From: Sclerurus mexicanus
Taxonomy: Eukaryota > Chordata > Aves > Passeriformes > Furnariidae
NCBI GenBank assembly: GCA_013396755.1
Contig: VWZF01004958.1
Coordinates: 310,290 to 374,289 of the forward strand
DNA length: 64,000 nt
Direction of reading: 5' to 3'
The notes beneath the pieces are model-generated. The model saw nothing but the letters and a program-made list of their open reading frames with translations. It made no database searches and was not told the origin of the DNA. This document shows, piece after piece, positions 1-12,800 of the stretch (positions are counted from its first letter, which is position 1; every line of letters begins with the position of its first letter). The translations under genes and the position numbers were made by a program.

Positions 1-900
1 GCTGTGTTCCAGGATACCTACAGGAGCTGTACAGATCCCTAAGAAACATTATGGGCAATGATGTGCTAACACCTGAAAAAAGACAGCTTTTTTTAGTGCC
101 TTCTCTGCGTTGTGAGAGCAGCTGAGAGCATTCTGTCCATACCCACATCATGTGGCTGCTCCCTCGTTGCCCTTCCCAGAGATGGATGCTTAGGGGCAGA
201 AACGTGAGTTCTGGTTCCTGCTCCTAGGAATGTTTGTGTGTACATGTACGCACGTTGGGTTTGGGCAGTTTTTTCTTTCATGTTTGAAACTGTTGCGTAA
301 AGTGCAGAGTCATCCTCTTGGATAATTCCATCTTCCATGGAGCATCTGCAGCTCCACACACTATCTCCAGTATCATCTGGCCTTAACTCCAGATGCTGGA
401 TGCAGGTTTTTTGGTTTCACAAGGGGAAATGTGTGGGCTAAGCACGTGAGAACTGGAAGATGTGAAACTGCCTTCTGTCAATGAAGGACTCTGGGTCCCT
501 CTTTTCCTCTCCTGGGGAGTGCTGTTGCTGCTGGCTGAGTGAGAGATGGGCTCTAGGCTTTGCTGGCCGGAGGAAAGGAAAGGGCTGAGGCTGTAGTCAA
601 AGAGCTCTCCAAGGTCTATCCCTGCCTTTCCAAGGAGGAGTGCCTTTTCATCCTGTTCCTGATCCAAGGCCGGTGGGAGCTATGCTTGCTTCGCTGCAGC
701 ATCTGTGACTGTACCCCAGGCAGATTGATGCTTGGTGAACTTTGCAGTCCAGCAGCAAAAGTTTAGTTCACAAAAGCATGTTTTGAGGCTCAGCAGAGCT
801 GAATAGAGGTTTTCTGTTTGCAGAGATTTGAGGCTTAAGTGACTCAGGCCCACGGAGGCGTTGGCAGAGGGAGCCAAGTCCTTTAGACATTCTGGCTCCA
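1..900. other. Non-coding flank, no gene recognised
   Basis: This stretch lies upstream of the first CpG island. Its open frames are short, overlap on both strands and resemble no protein I know. I see no paired splice sites around a conserved peptide. It may be intergenic, or an intron of ARHGEF4 if that gene's 5' exons lie left of the window. Confidence 0.5.
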
Positions 901-939
901 GGATCCTGGCAGGAAGTGGATGGCGGGGTCCAGCAGGAG

Positions 940-1430
940 CCACTTGTCCTCTCCCCCCATCCAGAGCTCTGCGGGTCCCGTTCTTCCCGCAAACACCCCG
1001 CACTTGTTGCTGCCGGGGGTGCGTGGGAAGCCACGCGTGCCCCCCGGCCGCCGTCCCAGCCCCACCCGCGGCCGCGGATTTGCCGCTGGCACGGCTCGAC
1101 TCTATTGCTGGCACATCTTAGCGCGGGTGGAAGGATTTAAAAAAAGCAGCCGCCTAATCCAGCGCTGACCCTCCTTCAGAGCCTCCCCTGCGCACCCCGG
1201 GGCTGCGCTCCGCGTTGCGACGGCCTCGTGTATCCTGGAGACGGCGCCCAGCAAATAGCGGAGCCGCTCTCTGCAAAGCCGATCTCGCAGCCGGATTGCA
1301 GCGCTCCGGCACGGTCCTGCCACAGGGATTCGGTGCCTGGCTGCTGCCGGAGCCATGGAGACGGCGGCCCGGGCACGGCGGGCGCGGAGCCCCGAGGATG
1401 CGCTGAGATGCTGCCCCTGAGCTAAGGGGC
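940..1430. promoter_or_regulatory. CpG island, putative promoter of the small membrane protein gene
   Basis: Base composition changes sharply here: many CpG dinucleotides and GC-rich runs such as the NotI-like cgcggccgcgg near 1067-1077, in contrast to the CpG-poor sequence on both sides. An A/T-rich TTTAAAAAAA at about 1136-1145 could serve as a weak TATA-like element, which would put a rightward start near 1165. A 53-codon frame with a strong Kozak start follows about 170 bases after the island. The island itself is directly visible; its use as a promoter for that frame is inference. Confidence 0.6.
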
Positions 1431-1604
1431 GGCTGGCACATGTGCCGCGCCGAACCATTGAGACTTCTGCCTTGGAGAGCTGCAGGCAGCTTCTGTACAC
1501 AGCCCTCTGCCCCATCCGTGCCCCGCCTGTGGGCTCTACTGCAGGCACTCGAGCTTTTTTATTTTATCTTTTTTGTTTGTTTGTTTTTCCTGGGGGCTGA
1601 AGCC

Positions 1605-1766
1605 ATGGCAAAGGTCCCCGACCGAAGCAGGCACAAATGGAGTGCGCTTCACACTTTCCTCCGCTGCAACATGAACCCGGAGACCCAGCGGGTCGTGGTC
1701 TTTGTCATCCTGCTCTTCCTCATCATCGTCAACGTGGTGCTGATGTTTCTTTTGGCATTTCACTGA
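1605..1766 (+). CDS. Small single-pass integral membrane protein, 53 residues
   Basis: A 53-codon frame starts in an excellent Kozak context (gaagccATGg) and ends with TGA. Residues 1-28 are polar and basic, with several Lys, Arg and His. Residues 29-53 form one continuous hydrophobic helix rich in Val, Ile, Leu and Phe, so the protein is predicted to be a C-terminally anchored single-pass membrane protein with the basic N-terminus cytosolic. There is no cleavable signal peptide. A T-rich tract ending in an AG just before the start (about 1551-1602) could be a 3' splice site, with a non-coding first exon in the CpG island. An in-frame upstream ATG at 1440 would extend the protein to 108 residues, but that part is low in plausibility and crosses the T tract. 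The frame is followed by a 3' UTR and an AATAAA at 2333. The architecture is that of the SMIM families; SMIM39 is a possibility from genome position, but I cannot confirm it. Function unknown. Confidence 0.6.
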   Translation: MAKVPDRSRHKWSALHTFLRCNMNPETQRVVVFVILLFLIIVNVVLMFLLAFH

Positions 1767-2355
1767 AGGAGGACTGCCGGTAGTGGTGTGGTGCAAGGGG
1801 GTTTCCAGGACTGGGCAACAAATCAGCAGGTCAGCTTGTCGTTGTCTGCCTCTGGTCTGCTTGTCTGCTGTTACGGTAACTGTGTGTCTCAGAGCATCCC
1901 TCCCTTGTTTTCTAATCATCACCTCCTTCCCCTCCCTGCTCCCCTCACTCTCCTCCTGTCATCACTTGTGCCTTGCGGTTTGGATCGCAGCTAAACAGGA
2001 GAAAGGGAACGAGGTAACGGAGCCAACCTGCTTAATCGTAACCGTGGCACTAACCAGCCTCGATTCCTAACAATGACGATACTGTGCCTGTACGCAGCAC
2101 TTCTCAGCCCTGGAGAAGCCCAAAGTGCCGCTGCTTTGTTTGCAGAGGGACAGTCATCCTGTCAGGAGCCCTTACACAAGGACCTGCTACATGTAGACAC
2201 CTGCCGTAAAAAGCTGAAGCCTGTAATGCCTCTCTTGCTCTGTCACTGTGAACACTGTGCTGTGCAGTGGCGTGAGTAATGCCCAATTAGCCAAAGAGAT
2301 TGATTAATAGAGTTCATCAGGAATTCTGGCTGAATAAACGCTGCAGCAGTGTGGA
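1767..2355 (+). other. Putative 3' UTR of the small membrane protein gene
   Basis: This runs from the TGA at 1764-1766 to just beyond an AATAAA signal. It contains no conserved coding frame. The extent depends on the poly(A) signal at 2333-2338 being used. Confidence 0.4.
2333..2338 (+). promoter_or_regulatory. Poly(A) signal AATAAA
   Basis: A canonical hexamer is followed within 15-40 bases by a GT-rich stretch (gtgtggaagg, gtgttttgttgg), which is the standard downstream element. This would end the small membrane protein transcript near 2350-2355 and make a compact unit of about 1.2 kb. Confidence 0.5.
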
Positions 2356-2399
2356 AGGAGTGTTTTGTTGGCTTTAATCCCATTTCCTTTATTATACCT

Positions 2400-5300
2400 C
2401 AGTGCTTACCAGCTCTGTGTCTCAAGATGGCTGGCAGAGCCTCAGCACAGGACACTGCTCGCAGGCCACTCATTTCTCACGGGCCAGTGGCAGCCGTGCC
2501 CGGCGGGGGAGCGACTCAAGGACCACTCTTGTAGACTGTGAGGAGGGAAGGGCAGCAAAGCAGCGTGCGCCCTCCGGGCCTGTTCACCTCCGTGACGTGT
2601 TATCAGCAGCCCTGTCCGGCACAGCACTTCCAGACTTGGCATTGGCACCTCGATGGAGCAACCCTCTCTACTTGATGGCACTGAAGGACACCAGTTCCTG
2701 AAGGAAGACAGACTGGAAAGGAAGCCACGGTGCACTGTTCTTAATGATGCTGCTTGCATTTGTGCTGGAGACTGCAGAATATCCAAGCCCTTCAAATTGA
2801 GCAGGATCCTTCATTTTGTGTGTTAGGTAATCTGCAATTTAAGCACAGCTTTCACGAGGGCAGTGCATTTGCTGGCACTAATGGTTGAAGCTACTGCAGT
2901 CCTTTCAGACCTGAATATTTATGGCTCCTGGAGTCTGATCTGGTGTTGAGAAAGGCTAGATGGTGGTGTTGTCTCTGTCATCACGAGTGATGTACTCTGT
3001 ACCAGTTATTTATGTGATTGTGTAATACATTAGTGTTGTACAAAATCACGTCACTTTAGCACACAAAGAAATGGAATTTGTACTTGCTGAGCTCCTTTCT
3101 GTTACACCTGAGGTGCAGAACACCCTTTTCCCTAAGAGAGGAGACTCTCCTGCAGTGCTGGGTGTGGGGCAGCCGCAGGCCCCAGCTCCCTGCACTTCTC
3201 TGAGAACCTCTTACCTGCATGAACAGTTCTGAATTATTACAAATCTCAAACTAGGCTATTAACTCTATTGTCTAGACATTGTGATAAACAGCCACTGGAA
3301 CTGTCCAGTCTGTGTTGTTTTCTGAAGTTACCATTAAACAAAACCAAAACCCAAGCTGCAGCACACAACACTGGCTTTCAAACAAATCTGGTTTCTCTCA
3401 CCCCTAAACTTTACTTGTGGTCTTAGTTACAGCTGGAGTCAAAACTTAATGGCAGAAGGTGAAAAAAAGATTGCTTATTGGAAAGGACAAGTGAATGATA
3501 TCAGTGTATACCTCAGTCTTCAAATGACAGATGAGGGACCAAAGTATGGCTTTGGGGTCACAAGTGTCAGTGACAGAAAGCTCCTGGCAGCTCTTGTGAG
3601 AGCAGATGCTGCAATAGGTTTGAGCAGTCTCTGAAAGTGCTTGAAGTTCAGAAGCTCTTGCCCCTCGTCTTATGAGAGCAGTAAGGGGCCCCAGCACTGT
3701 GTTTGAACTGTCAGTTATTGCTGTTCTCTTCTCCTCTGTATCTTGAAATAGTGCAAAAAAAATTCTACTGTTAGATGAGAGCTGCAGTAACTCCCAGGGC
3801 CTGCACACACACGTAGCTCTGAAGAGTATCTGGCTCCACGCGTAATCCCAGTGTTTGGCTCAACATGGAGAGGCCGTGTGGGGCAGCTGGTAAGCTGAGC
3901 ACAAGTGTCTGCCAGCCCAGGCTGATCCTACATCACAAAGTGACTCATGCTCTTGTTTAGGTCAGTGCAGTGTCACTGAAGTGCTCCTTGGGTGGCTGTT
4001 GTCACTGCACTGGAGACTGTAGCTTCCTGTTACACTCTGCATAAGAAGGTACCTCAAGAAAGATTTACAGAAACTTCTTGTTATTTAGTGTCCTGCAGAA
4101 TTGATGAGGTGGATCTGGTCGTGGTGATGAAGTCATTCACCCTCTGCTACCTCCTGCATGCTCAGCTTGGGGATGCCCTGTTCCCACTGGAGGGCTCTGC
4201 TGGTTGGGAAGGGAGTGAATACCAAGCCTGGTGATGTCAGGTTCCCAGAGCAGACACAGCTCCCACAACACTGCAACCTCCTCCTCCCCTTCTCTCTCTG
4301 GTCCACTTTTACCACACCTGGTATGGTGTCCTTATTCCCAAACAGCTCCCGGTGCTCTGCCCAGCTGCGGGGGCTGTGTCTGTGGGAGCCAGAGCCATTT
4401 GCCTTTGCTGCTGTGACACATCAAAGCTTGTGCAGCAGCAGCCAGTGCATGTAATGGGAGGTGGAGGAGTGTCTTGTAACAGCTGATGCAGCGCCCCAAA
4501 ATGCTCACTGCTGGTACAAGAAAGAAAATGTAAATCTCAGGAATATTGTGACTTTGGGCTGTTGGTGCTTCTGAGGTACAGAGCTGCCACATTCATTCCT
4601 GCAGGGCAGCTCTCCTCTCTGGGAAGCATTCTAGTGCTTGATGGAAAGGGCCCCAGCCTTTCCCAGCTGCCTGCTGCTAGGGAGCTAAAGCAGAGAACTG
4701 TTTTCTTCAAGGCCTGTGGGGAGTGCAGGACCGTGAGGAAGGCTATAGGAAAAAAGTAATGCAACCTCTGGTGAAATTGCCTTCCCCTTCCCTGCTTGGG
4801 GCAGTTTGCATTACTCCTACTTAGGGCAATTTTGCCAGATTGTTCATACCAGAATAGCTGGGAACAGAAAAGTAGGATTGTTGTTGCATTTAAAAATTCT
4901 GATCAGAAAAACAGCAAGATTACAGAGTACCCTTTGGAAATATGTTACAACACTGCCTGCCACAGGTGTTAACACTGGTTGCTTAGAGCCTGAGAATACT
5001 TTTCCTCTTGATAATTAATGTTTGGTGAATTTTAATTTTCTAACACTTGTCTAGGTCCTTGATACATGGCTATTCTTAAGTATCTGTCTTGGGCTTTGTT
5101 AGGGGGAACCCAGTGTTTGTCCTCTTCCTCAGCTTCCCCTACATCTGTACACATTCAGCTGGAAAATGCAGTTGATGTGTAAGTGTTGATCAGTCTGATA
5201 TTAGCTGTGACTCATTCAAGCCTGCCTCACGTCTTGGCTGGAGAAACTGCAGTGGCCAAAAGTGCCCAGGGCAAAAAGGGCTGATGAAGGATCCCTGAAT

Positions 5301-8300
5301 CATGTGCAGGAGGTGTAGGTGGTGATAGAAGGACAGTGGGGAAGGAGAAGCCTCTGACATTTCTGGTGTCTTTTTTAGTTTGCTCTCAGTGCACTTATTT
5401 GACACAAGAGCTGGGTGCTCTGCAGGAGGGCTGTGATTGCCTTGCCTGCAATCCTCTGAACATCAGGCTGTGCCACAGCACTGGGGACACAGCCCCAGGG
5501 AGGGAGCAGCAGTGCCAGGCCAGGGGCAGCAGCACAGCCCCTGCCTCTCTGCGAAGCAGCTGGGGCGCCTGGTGCCTGCTGAGCTCTGCTCCCGCTGCAG
5601 AGCAGGTCCTGAGGGCTGGACCCTTGGTGGCCACTGGACAGTTCCTGCTCCTCTCCCTGGGCACAGGGTGAGCTGTGCCTTTGCTCTTCCCCGGGTGCCC
5701 CAGCGGGGTGGGGATGTACAGGGACAGTGCAGGTGCTGCTGCCAGAGCCCTACATGGGGAGTCTGTGTTGCCCCTGTGTGGATCAAGTTCATCAGAAGGT
5801 TTAAAAGGCAAGAGCTTTGCTCTGCTGCTGCTCTGCTTTGAGCCTTGGGAGTGCAAAGAGCATCTATGAACAGGAGTGAGACCAAGACATCATTTCCAAA
5901 GGGAGATCTCGGCTTTAGATTTTATCTTTGCTTAATTTGTTCTCCCAGGCTACATTCATTTCTGCGGTGATATGTGGTATCTGCTGTCTTTGTGATTTAT
6001 TCTTGGAATCCAAGGCATGAGTTGGCCAGATAAGAAACACAGTAAGCACTTAGGATGATACCATCAACAATTACTTTTAATTAATGCTTCCAGTGTTTTG
6101 ATTTAAAGGGAAAAAAGCAACAAAAGAAGTCCCATTACGCAGGTTAAAGATTTCAAGAGGGGGAGTACTTGTTATTGATGCTGTGTCACTGGCCATGTTA
6201 ACTACAGAATGTGCTGGGAAATCTGGAATAAAATTATGTCTTATATGAGTCTTTGTATCTGTTCCTTGGCTGGTATGACTCCGGGCATGACTGCTGTCAC
6301 ATATAGTGCACCCATTCTGTGTTTGCTTTTGGCAGTGGCAGAAATGAGACTTGAAGAGGTGGTGTGGACCTGCTGCACACCACAGGGGCTTTCTCTGTCC
6401 TGTCGTGTGTGTGCAAGCTTGCTGCACTGGTAGTTGGGAAGTGTGATAGCTCGGCTGTGCTGGAGATGCTACAACAAAAAATGTCTTCCCAAGTATTAAG
6501 GGGATGTTGGTCAGCCTTTCAGCACAGGAGTCAATCAGGTGTGAAGGATCATGGAGAGGGAAATTTGTGAGTTTGCTCTCCCTTGCAGCTGCCCAGCAGA
6601 TCTGGCCCCTCTGGAACCAGGGCCTGTCGCTGGGCTCTGGTCCCACACATCCCACTGCAGCACCAAGGTCCCATGTCTTCCTCTTCTCCCTCCAGGGAGG
6701 GGGGACCTAGCACAGCCCCTTTCAGCGTGCTTTTCCCTCCAGAGAGTACCAGCTTCACTTTAGGCACCTGAATCTCTGCTGTCCCTTGGTGGCAGAGCAA
6801 GTAGAGCCTCCACTACCTGGGAGAACGGGGGCTGCCTTCATCCACCTCCATCCTTCCTGCAGCAGCTCCTATTCAGAGCAGGCTGCTGGACAAAGCCAAG
6901 GGGACACAGGGTGTGGAGCAAACCCCCATAGCACCCACACTTAAAAATCTTGTGCTTGTTCAGTGTTGCGTCCATTGGGGACATCAACACAAGAATGGAA
7001 TCAGCGTGTTGTCTTCTGCTAAGCTGTGCTGATTTGTAGTGACCGCTGTGCAGGGGCAGCACATGAGTGTTATTTATAGCCCCAGTGTCTCTAGCCTTTG
7101 TGGTGTTGTGGCTCTGACCAGCACAGTAGGGCAGGGTTTGACTGCTTGTGGTTGTTTTGAGCTATGATCTTGTCCAGTCTTGGCATGTTGAGTATCTGCA
7201 GAGTCGTGGCAGACTTTATATGGAAATACAAACACTGTGTGTAGGGATCACGTGTGAATCCAAAGGGCCACACCAGGATCTCTCAGCAGCAGCCTAACAC
7301 AGCTTTCCTCACTTCACCAAATGAAATAGTTCCAGCAGGAGATTAAGAAAAGACAGGCTCCTAAGGAGTCATGACTTAGTATTTTTAGCATCCCGGTTCA
7401 CACCTGTAGCACCCAGGAGTCAAGACTTGTTATAGTAAGCATTATCTAATTACGTGGTGAAAAGATTTGCACTGGGTGCCAAGAAGGGAGTGGTGGGAAT
7501 GGCAGGATCCCATCGCTACCTGACCTACCAGAATGTGCTCTGCACTGAGCTGTCTCTGCAAAACTGCTTTGCCTACTGAAAAGCCTGTGGCCACTATGGG
7601 AGGGTTGTGCAGGGAGTCAGGGCAGAAATGAGAACCTGTGCAGAACAGGAGATGTGTGATCGTTTCCTGCTTGGACTAGAGAAGCCACATCCTGCAGGAA
7701 TAGCAGCAGCTGCTCTGGTCTTCCACAGTTAGAGGGCTTGTTTGCAATGTGGTCTTGGAAACAGAACGTGGTTCTGGTTTGAGGTCTTTGCTTTGTTTAG
7801 GCCATTAAGTCTCTTCATCCAGATGTTGTGGATGTGAGAAAAATGAATAAAGTAGATCTATTTAAAAGCATAAGAGTACAGAGTCTCAGAAGATCCCAGG
7901 AACCTGGTACTTCCTGAACCAATCTTCTTTACCTAGCACAGAACACTTGCAGCAGGAAAAGGTTTGTGTTTTGGTTTTTGTTTTTTTTTTTGTTTTCTTT
8001 TCATGAGTGTACATAGCTTGAAGAACCTTCTGTAGGGACTACAAAAGAAATGACTCATTTTTATATTTACAGATACTAACCAAAAACAAAGGCTTAGGCA
8101 GCCTCTTTTGCCTGACAGTGAGACATTACCAAGGTTGTTTTGTTCTTTTCCTCTGTTATTCAGGTTTTCCTCTGTCCCATTTTCAAAGAATAGGACAGAC
8201 AGCAATTCTTAGTTCAGTGAAGAAAGAATGTAAGCCAGTGTGTGTGCATTGGAAAAGAGATCATTAGAAAGGGGCGAGAGGGGTGGAAATCATAAGTTTT

Positions 8301-9740
8301 GGGTCACCAAAACCCTGCAGGGTTTCTCTTTCCAGAGGAGGTGAAGAAAAGAAATGGAAACTAAACTCTGTCTGGTTCTTTTGAGGCAGAGGGACCATCT
8401 TTGAGCCACGTCATGGAAACTGATAAACAGTCTGTGTTGACCCAGCACGTCTGCCAGCACCTGCTAGTGATGTACAGGCTTTGGCAGAGTCTAATCCAAG
8501 GAAGATGTTTTCACAGGAGTTAGGAACAATAAAAATCATTTCAGTGTGTTCCATTAAAATTAAACCATGCACACACATGAAAGGAAAGCCATGCGCTGTG
8601 TTTGTGGCTTACTGCCCGCTGTGAGCCCAAAGAGATGCTGACCTTTTGATGATTCAGAGGAGTTTGCTAGTAATGCGATTTGTATCTGCTTTAAAATATT
8701 TTCTTTAACCTTATTTGTAAAACAAATTTAGATTAATTTGCCTTGAAGCTATAACTGGTTCTATAACTTGCTGTATCTTTTGGGGGAAGGGCATGCCAAC
8801 AGTCATCAGTGGACAGAGGGCTCTGGACCTGCAAGGTTCCTTTTCCTTTCCTTCTGAAAGGAGTCAGGAAGCCGCATTTATTCTCAATAAATCCCCGTGT
8901 CATACAAGCTGCAGCGGGCCTGGTTTGGATACATTGTCCTGAGGGATCTGTAGAGTATAATTCTTGTTTGGCCAAAGAAATAATGGTGAAATAGAAAGCA
9001 AAAAAGGAGGCAGAAAGAAAAAATGCACAAAATTAAGTCATGGGAGAAGCAGCGGAATCAGGAGCTGTCCTGCAGAGAGGGAAGAGGAAATGTCCCAAAG
9101 GGATGTGCTGGTGGGAGTACAGAGAGGAGGGGTGATGCTGCAGCAGCAGCAAGAGGAGAATGGGGAAAGCACAAATGACATAGAAATATGCTAATGTAGC
9201 ATTAAATAAAATTTTCTGAACAAAATAGTTTCTATCTGGGTGTCTGAGAAATGGTGGTGTAAAAAATATGCAACATCAATCACTCTAAAATGTGAGAACA
9301 ACCACACAGGAACATCCTGGGCTGTTTCTATTCCCGAGTTGTACAGTTAAAATCAGGGCATCAGAAAATGCAAAAGTGTGTTAACCAGATTTGCTTCATC
9401 CTCTGCAGTGACTGTAGACTTCAGAACTCTTGGTGAGGTGAAGAGGAGAGTCAGGCAATGTGACAGGGTTTTCATCTACAGCCAAACTGGAACCAGAAAC
9501 TCCAAACTTTGGAGATCTGAGAGCCCCAGGTCAGAGTCTTGTTCAGACCTGAGAGTTCAACCCCAGGCCTCGCTCCTTTCCAGTCTCTGAAACCAAAGAA
9601 AGTAGGAGAAGAGTATGTGGACAATTTCCAGGTGCTGTTACAGCTGCATCTGGGCTGTTTGGGGTGAGTGGGACTGTAGTACTCCTTAACCTGGAGAGAT
9701 GGGTGCCGCAGCTGGGAGAGGAGGGGGTTAGCCAAAAGTT
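2400..9740. other. Long non-coding stretch, no exon supported
   Basis: I looked here for the ARHGEF4 exon that precedes the SH3 domain in mammals and for any other conserved peptide, and recognised none. A GC-richer patch at about 5440-5860 has overlapping open frames on both strands, which is what base composition alone gives. A T-run at 7978-7992 is simple sequence. The stretch is either intergenic or an ARHGEF4 intron. Confidence 0.45.
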
Positions 9741-9747
9741 AGAGATT

Positions 9748-9895
9748 CTTAAACCACTTTTAAACCTTAGAGTATTTCAAGCTCCTTAAGCCACTTTAAG
9801 GCTTTAGATGGGTTTAAAATGCTTAAAACACTGTAGGGCCTTAAATGAGTTTAAGCTGTTTAAGCTGATTTAGAGCTTTGGAATGACTTAAGTTC
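9748..9895. repeat. Degenerate TTAA-rich patch
   Basis: About 150 bases contain roughly a dozen copies of TTTAA, CTTAA or TTTAG cores spaced irregularly about 8-20 bases apart, often continuing into AAACC, AAGC or AAGG. It looks like a decayed short tandem repeat and not like coding DNA. Similar motifs recur near 17548-17605 and 53866-53905. I do not recognise the family. Confidence 0.4.
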
Positions 9896-9899
9896 TCTG

Positions 9900-12800
9900 G
9901 CCTTGAGGAGGTTTTGAGGTCCTTCGGATGTAAAGGTCTTTGTGAATGTTTTGAGTGAGGATGAGGCACATCCCCACTCCTGTGACCTGCGTTCAGGGAC
10001 TCTTTCTCCCGGGCAGTGTCTGAACAGCCAGCTTTCCCTGGGTAAACTTTCATCATTCCTTTTCTTGGGGAAAAAAAATTAATGTCAGGAGTGTGGTAGG
10101 GATGAATGGCTCCTCCAGGTGTGTGTGCCTGACGAGCATTGTGGGGGTAGGATGAAGTGTGTGAGACCTGTACTGTCAAAGCTGAGGAGCCCCAGCCGGG
10201 AGGATGACAGCCCTACCCCAGAGGACATGCTAATGTCCCCGTAATTACTGTTGGCAATTGCTAATTTTCCACCTGAAGGAGAGCTGTACCTCACAGAACA
10301 TATCTGTGCCTGCAGGTTAACATTTGCAAGGCTCACAGTTTGCAAGAAGTATTTGTTTGTAATGTGAATAGTCGACATTTCTTTCCTTTTGTGTTTTTAC
10401 TACCCTAATGACCTAAGGCCAGGTCTGTAGGGCCAGCCAGAAACACTTTTACTTGTGGCTTGGGGTAACTGCTCAGGAGTAGAGGCAAGCAAGACCTGGC
10501 TCTTTCCCTTGTGTGCCTTCCCAGGTATGTTTAAGGTCCTTGATGGGCTGTATCCGGGTAGGATGTGTTTAAATGGCCTTGAAGGACATACATTTGTTTA
10601 ATCTCTCTTTAAATCATCTCTGTGTTTGGCTGTAGGGCTCCCTGTGGCACAGCTTAATTATGCACCACAGGGAAAAGGTACTGCTTTTGTACCAAACTTC
10701 TTGCCCAGCGATTTCACTGTGCACCCAGTGGCCTTGCATTAGGAATAACCTCTTTGTAAGCCATCGGCTCATGGCCACCCTCCATCCACCTGTCTCTGTC
10801 GCAGCTTCAAGGTCTGTTCAGTGTGTACTGGCCTAGAAACTCTTCCCACGTTTGATTTGTGATGCTCTTTGTGCCTTGCCTAGTTCTGCTCTGCCTTTCT
10901 GAGTCATTCCTGACATTTGGACTTTCTGACCCTGATGGAGAAGGACGATGTTTTCTTAAATGTGTCTGTAGAGGAGCAGCTCATTTAGTCAGTCACTTCT
11001 GTTAGTTATTGCTTGTCAGCATAGAGTTTCACTTGCCATTTTGTCACCCTGCCACTCAGCATTGTATCTGCTTGTTTAGAAAGAGAGAAAATACATTTCA
11101 CTTAGACCAGAAAATGAATGTGTTCTAGAAGATTAAACAGGTGTCCTCTGGAAACCGGACAGGTCAAAATGGAAGCTACTTTGCAGCTTTACTTGCTGCT
11201 CCTGCTGCCAGCAACTGCAACATGCAGCTGTAAAATGGCATGCCGAGACAACGTGTCACAGGGCACTGAGAGGTTTGGGAAGGGCTTTGCTGCTGTTGTT
11301 TCCTTATGCCAAAACTTAAGGGTGTTTGTTCCCCAAGTTAGATTCTTACGGGAGAGTGCTGGTTGGAACACTGAGGGCACTGACAGGATCTAGGGGAGTT
11401 AGGTGTCCTCCTCAGCCACAGGTAACTATCCCCACTCTTTTGGAAGAATTTTCCTGGCTATTTCAGGCAAAAGTAAAATGGTCGGAATCCATTTTCATTT
11501 GATTTGTTTTGCATTATAGTAATCAGTTCCCACATCTGAGGTGAGGAATTGAGAACTTCTTACATCACTCTGGAGTTTGAAGGATCCCATTTAATGGGAC
11601 TCAGATGGACATGCACCTGGCAAGGCTCCCTCACGCCGTGCTCTTCACATGCAGGTCCAAATAACACGAGGCACAGCTCTGCCTCCTCCGCCTTCCACAG
11701 GGGCTGCTTCCCTCCTCCTGGAGCACTCCATAAGGGAGCTTTCAAAGCTTCTCCTTGCCTGCTGCGGGGGACCCTCCTCCTCTTCCCATCTGTTAAAGCC
11801 ACTTCTGAGGGGGAATCGGGACTCAGATGATATAAATAAAAGGGAATAATGTAATTAATGCCAGTCAGAATGGTTTTGTGGAAAATAGTTCTTACCAAAT
11901 AAATGTGATGACAAATTTTGAATGTTTGGTAAATGGAGGCAGCTGTACTCGATGTCACGTGAGGAGTTTAACTACAGGCACTGACTAAAAAAGCAGCCCT
12001 ATGGAGTATCAGTGTAGCACACTTAGCTGCATTAAGATCTTTGTTGACTGACATCTCAGATTTGCTAAGGAGAGTCACTGTCAAATTCAAATATGTTGAA
12101 TGGAGATCTGTAGTGTTTGGTAAACGCCTGAGAGTCCTCCACTATTTTTAATCAGTCTTGAAAAATCTCTGCTGGAAAATACGCAGCTAACACTCTAGGC
12201 AGAAGGGCAATAAATGCCGAGGGCATGGCTTGGCTGGGGACACAGTGTGTGGGTTTGTGCTTCTGAGGCCATGAACGTGACCCGCTGCCCACATGGGGAC
12301 ACGTGCCTGCCGTCACACTGGCAGGGAGGGCTCTGCTACCCTGAAACATGTAGGCAGAGGAGAAGCAAGGAGCAATGAAGTGTTTGCAGTGGCTGCGGAG
12401 TTGTGTCAGTGGTTCTGGCAGCCTGGAGCCAGGCAGCAAGTCTAGTCTAGCACAGCTAGCCCAAATTCCTGCCTGGCACTGAAGGGAGACAGGAACCCCA
12501 GGGGCTTGCTTTACTCATCATGCTAAAGGAGATGCTGAAGATGAACCCTCCCTGCGGTGCCTGTCTCTCCTCACAAAGGGGAGATGCTCTGGAAAGACAA
12601 CCAAGATAACTCGTTCAGACTCAGTGCCCGCTGCTCAGATGGCAGAAGCTCCATGAGATAAATTTCATCTCTGTTGTCCATCATTAGACAGTGAAGCTAA
12701 AAGTTTGGAGAGGAAGCAAGAGCAAGCTGTCAGGACAATTTGAAAACTGTCCTGTGGGTTCAGTTCAAGGCAGAGGCCAGTGACTTCTGCCCACTTTCAG

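Noticed and set aside
1440..1604. Upstream extension of the small membrane protein to 108 residues
   Set aside because: It contains a T-rich tract that looks like a splice acceptor, and the start at 1605 has a far better Kozak context.
5395..5885. Overlapping frames of 134-153 codons on both strands
   Set aside because: Several frames are open at once because the patch is GC-rich and poor in stops; none looks like a protein family.
6077..6655. 192-codon open frame on the minus strand
   Set aside because: No recognisable domain, no splice signals in agreement with it, composition as expected by chance; probably intron or intergenic.
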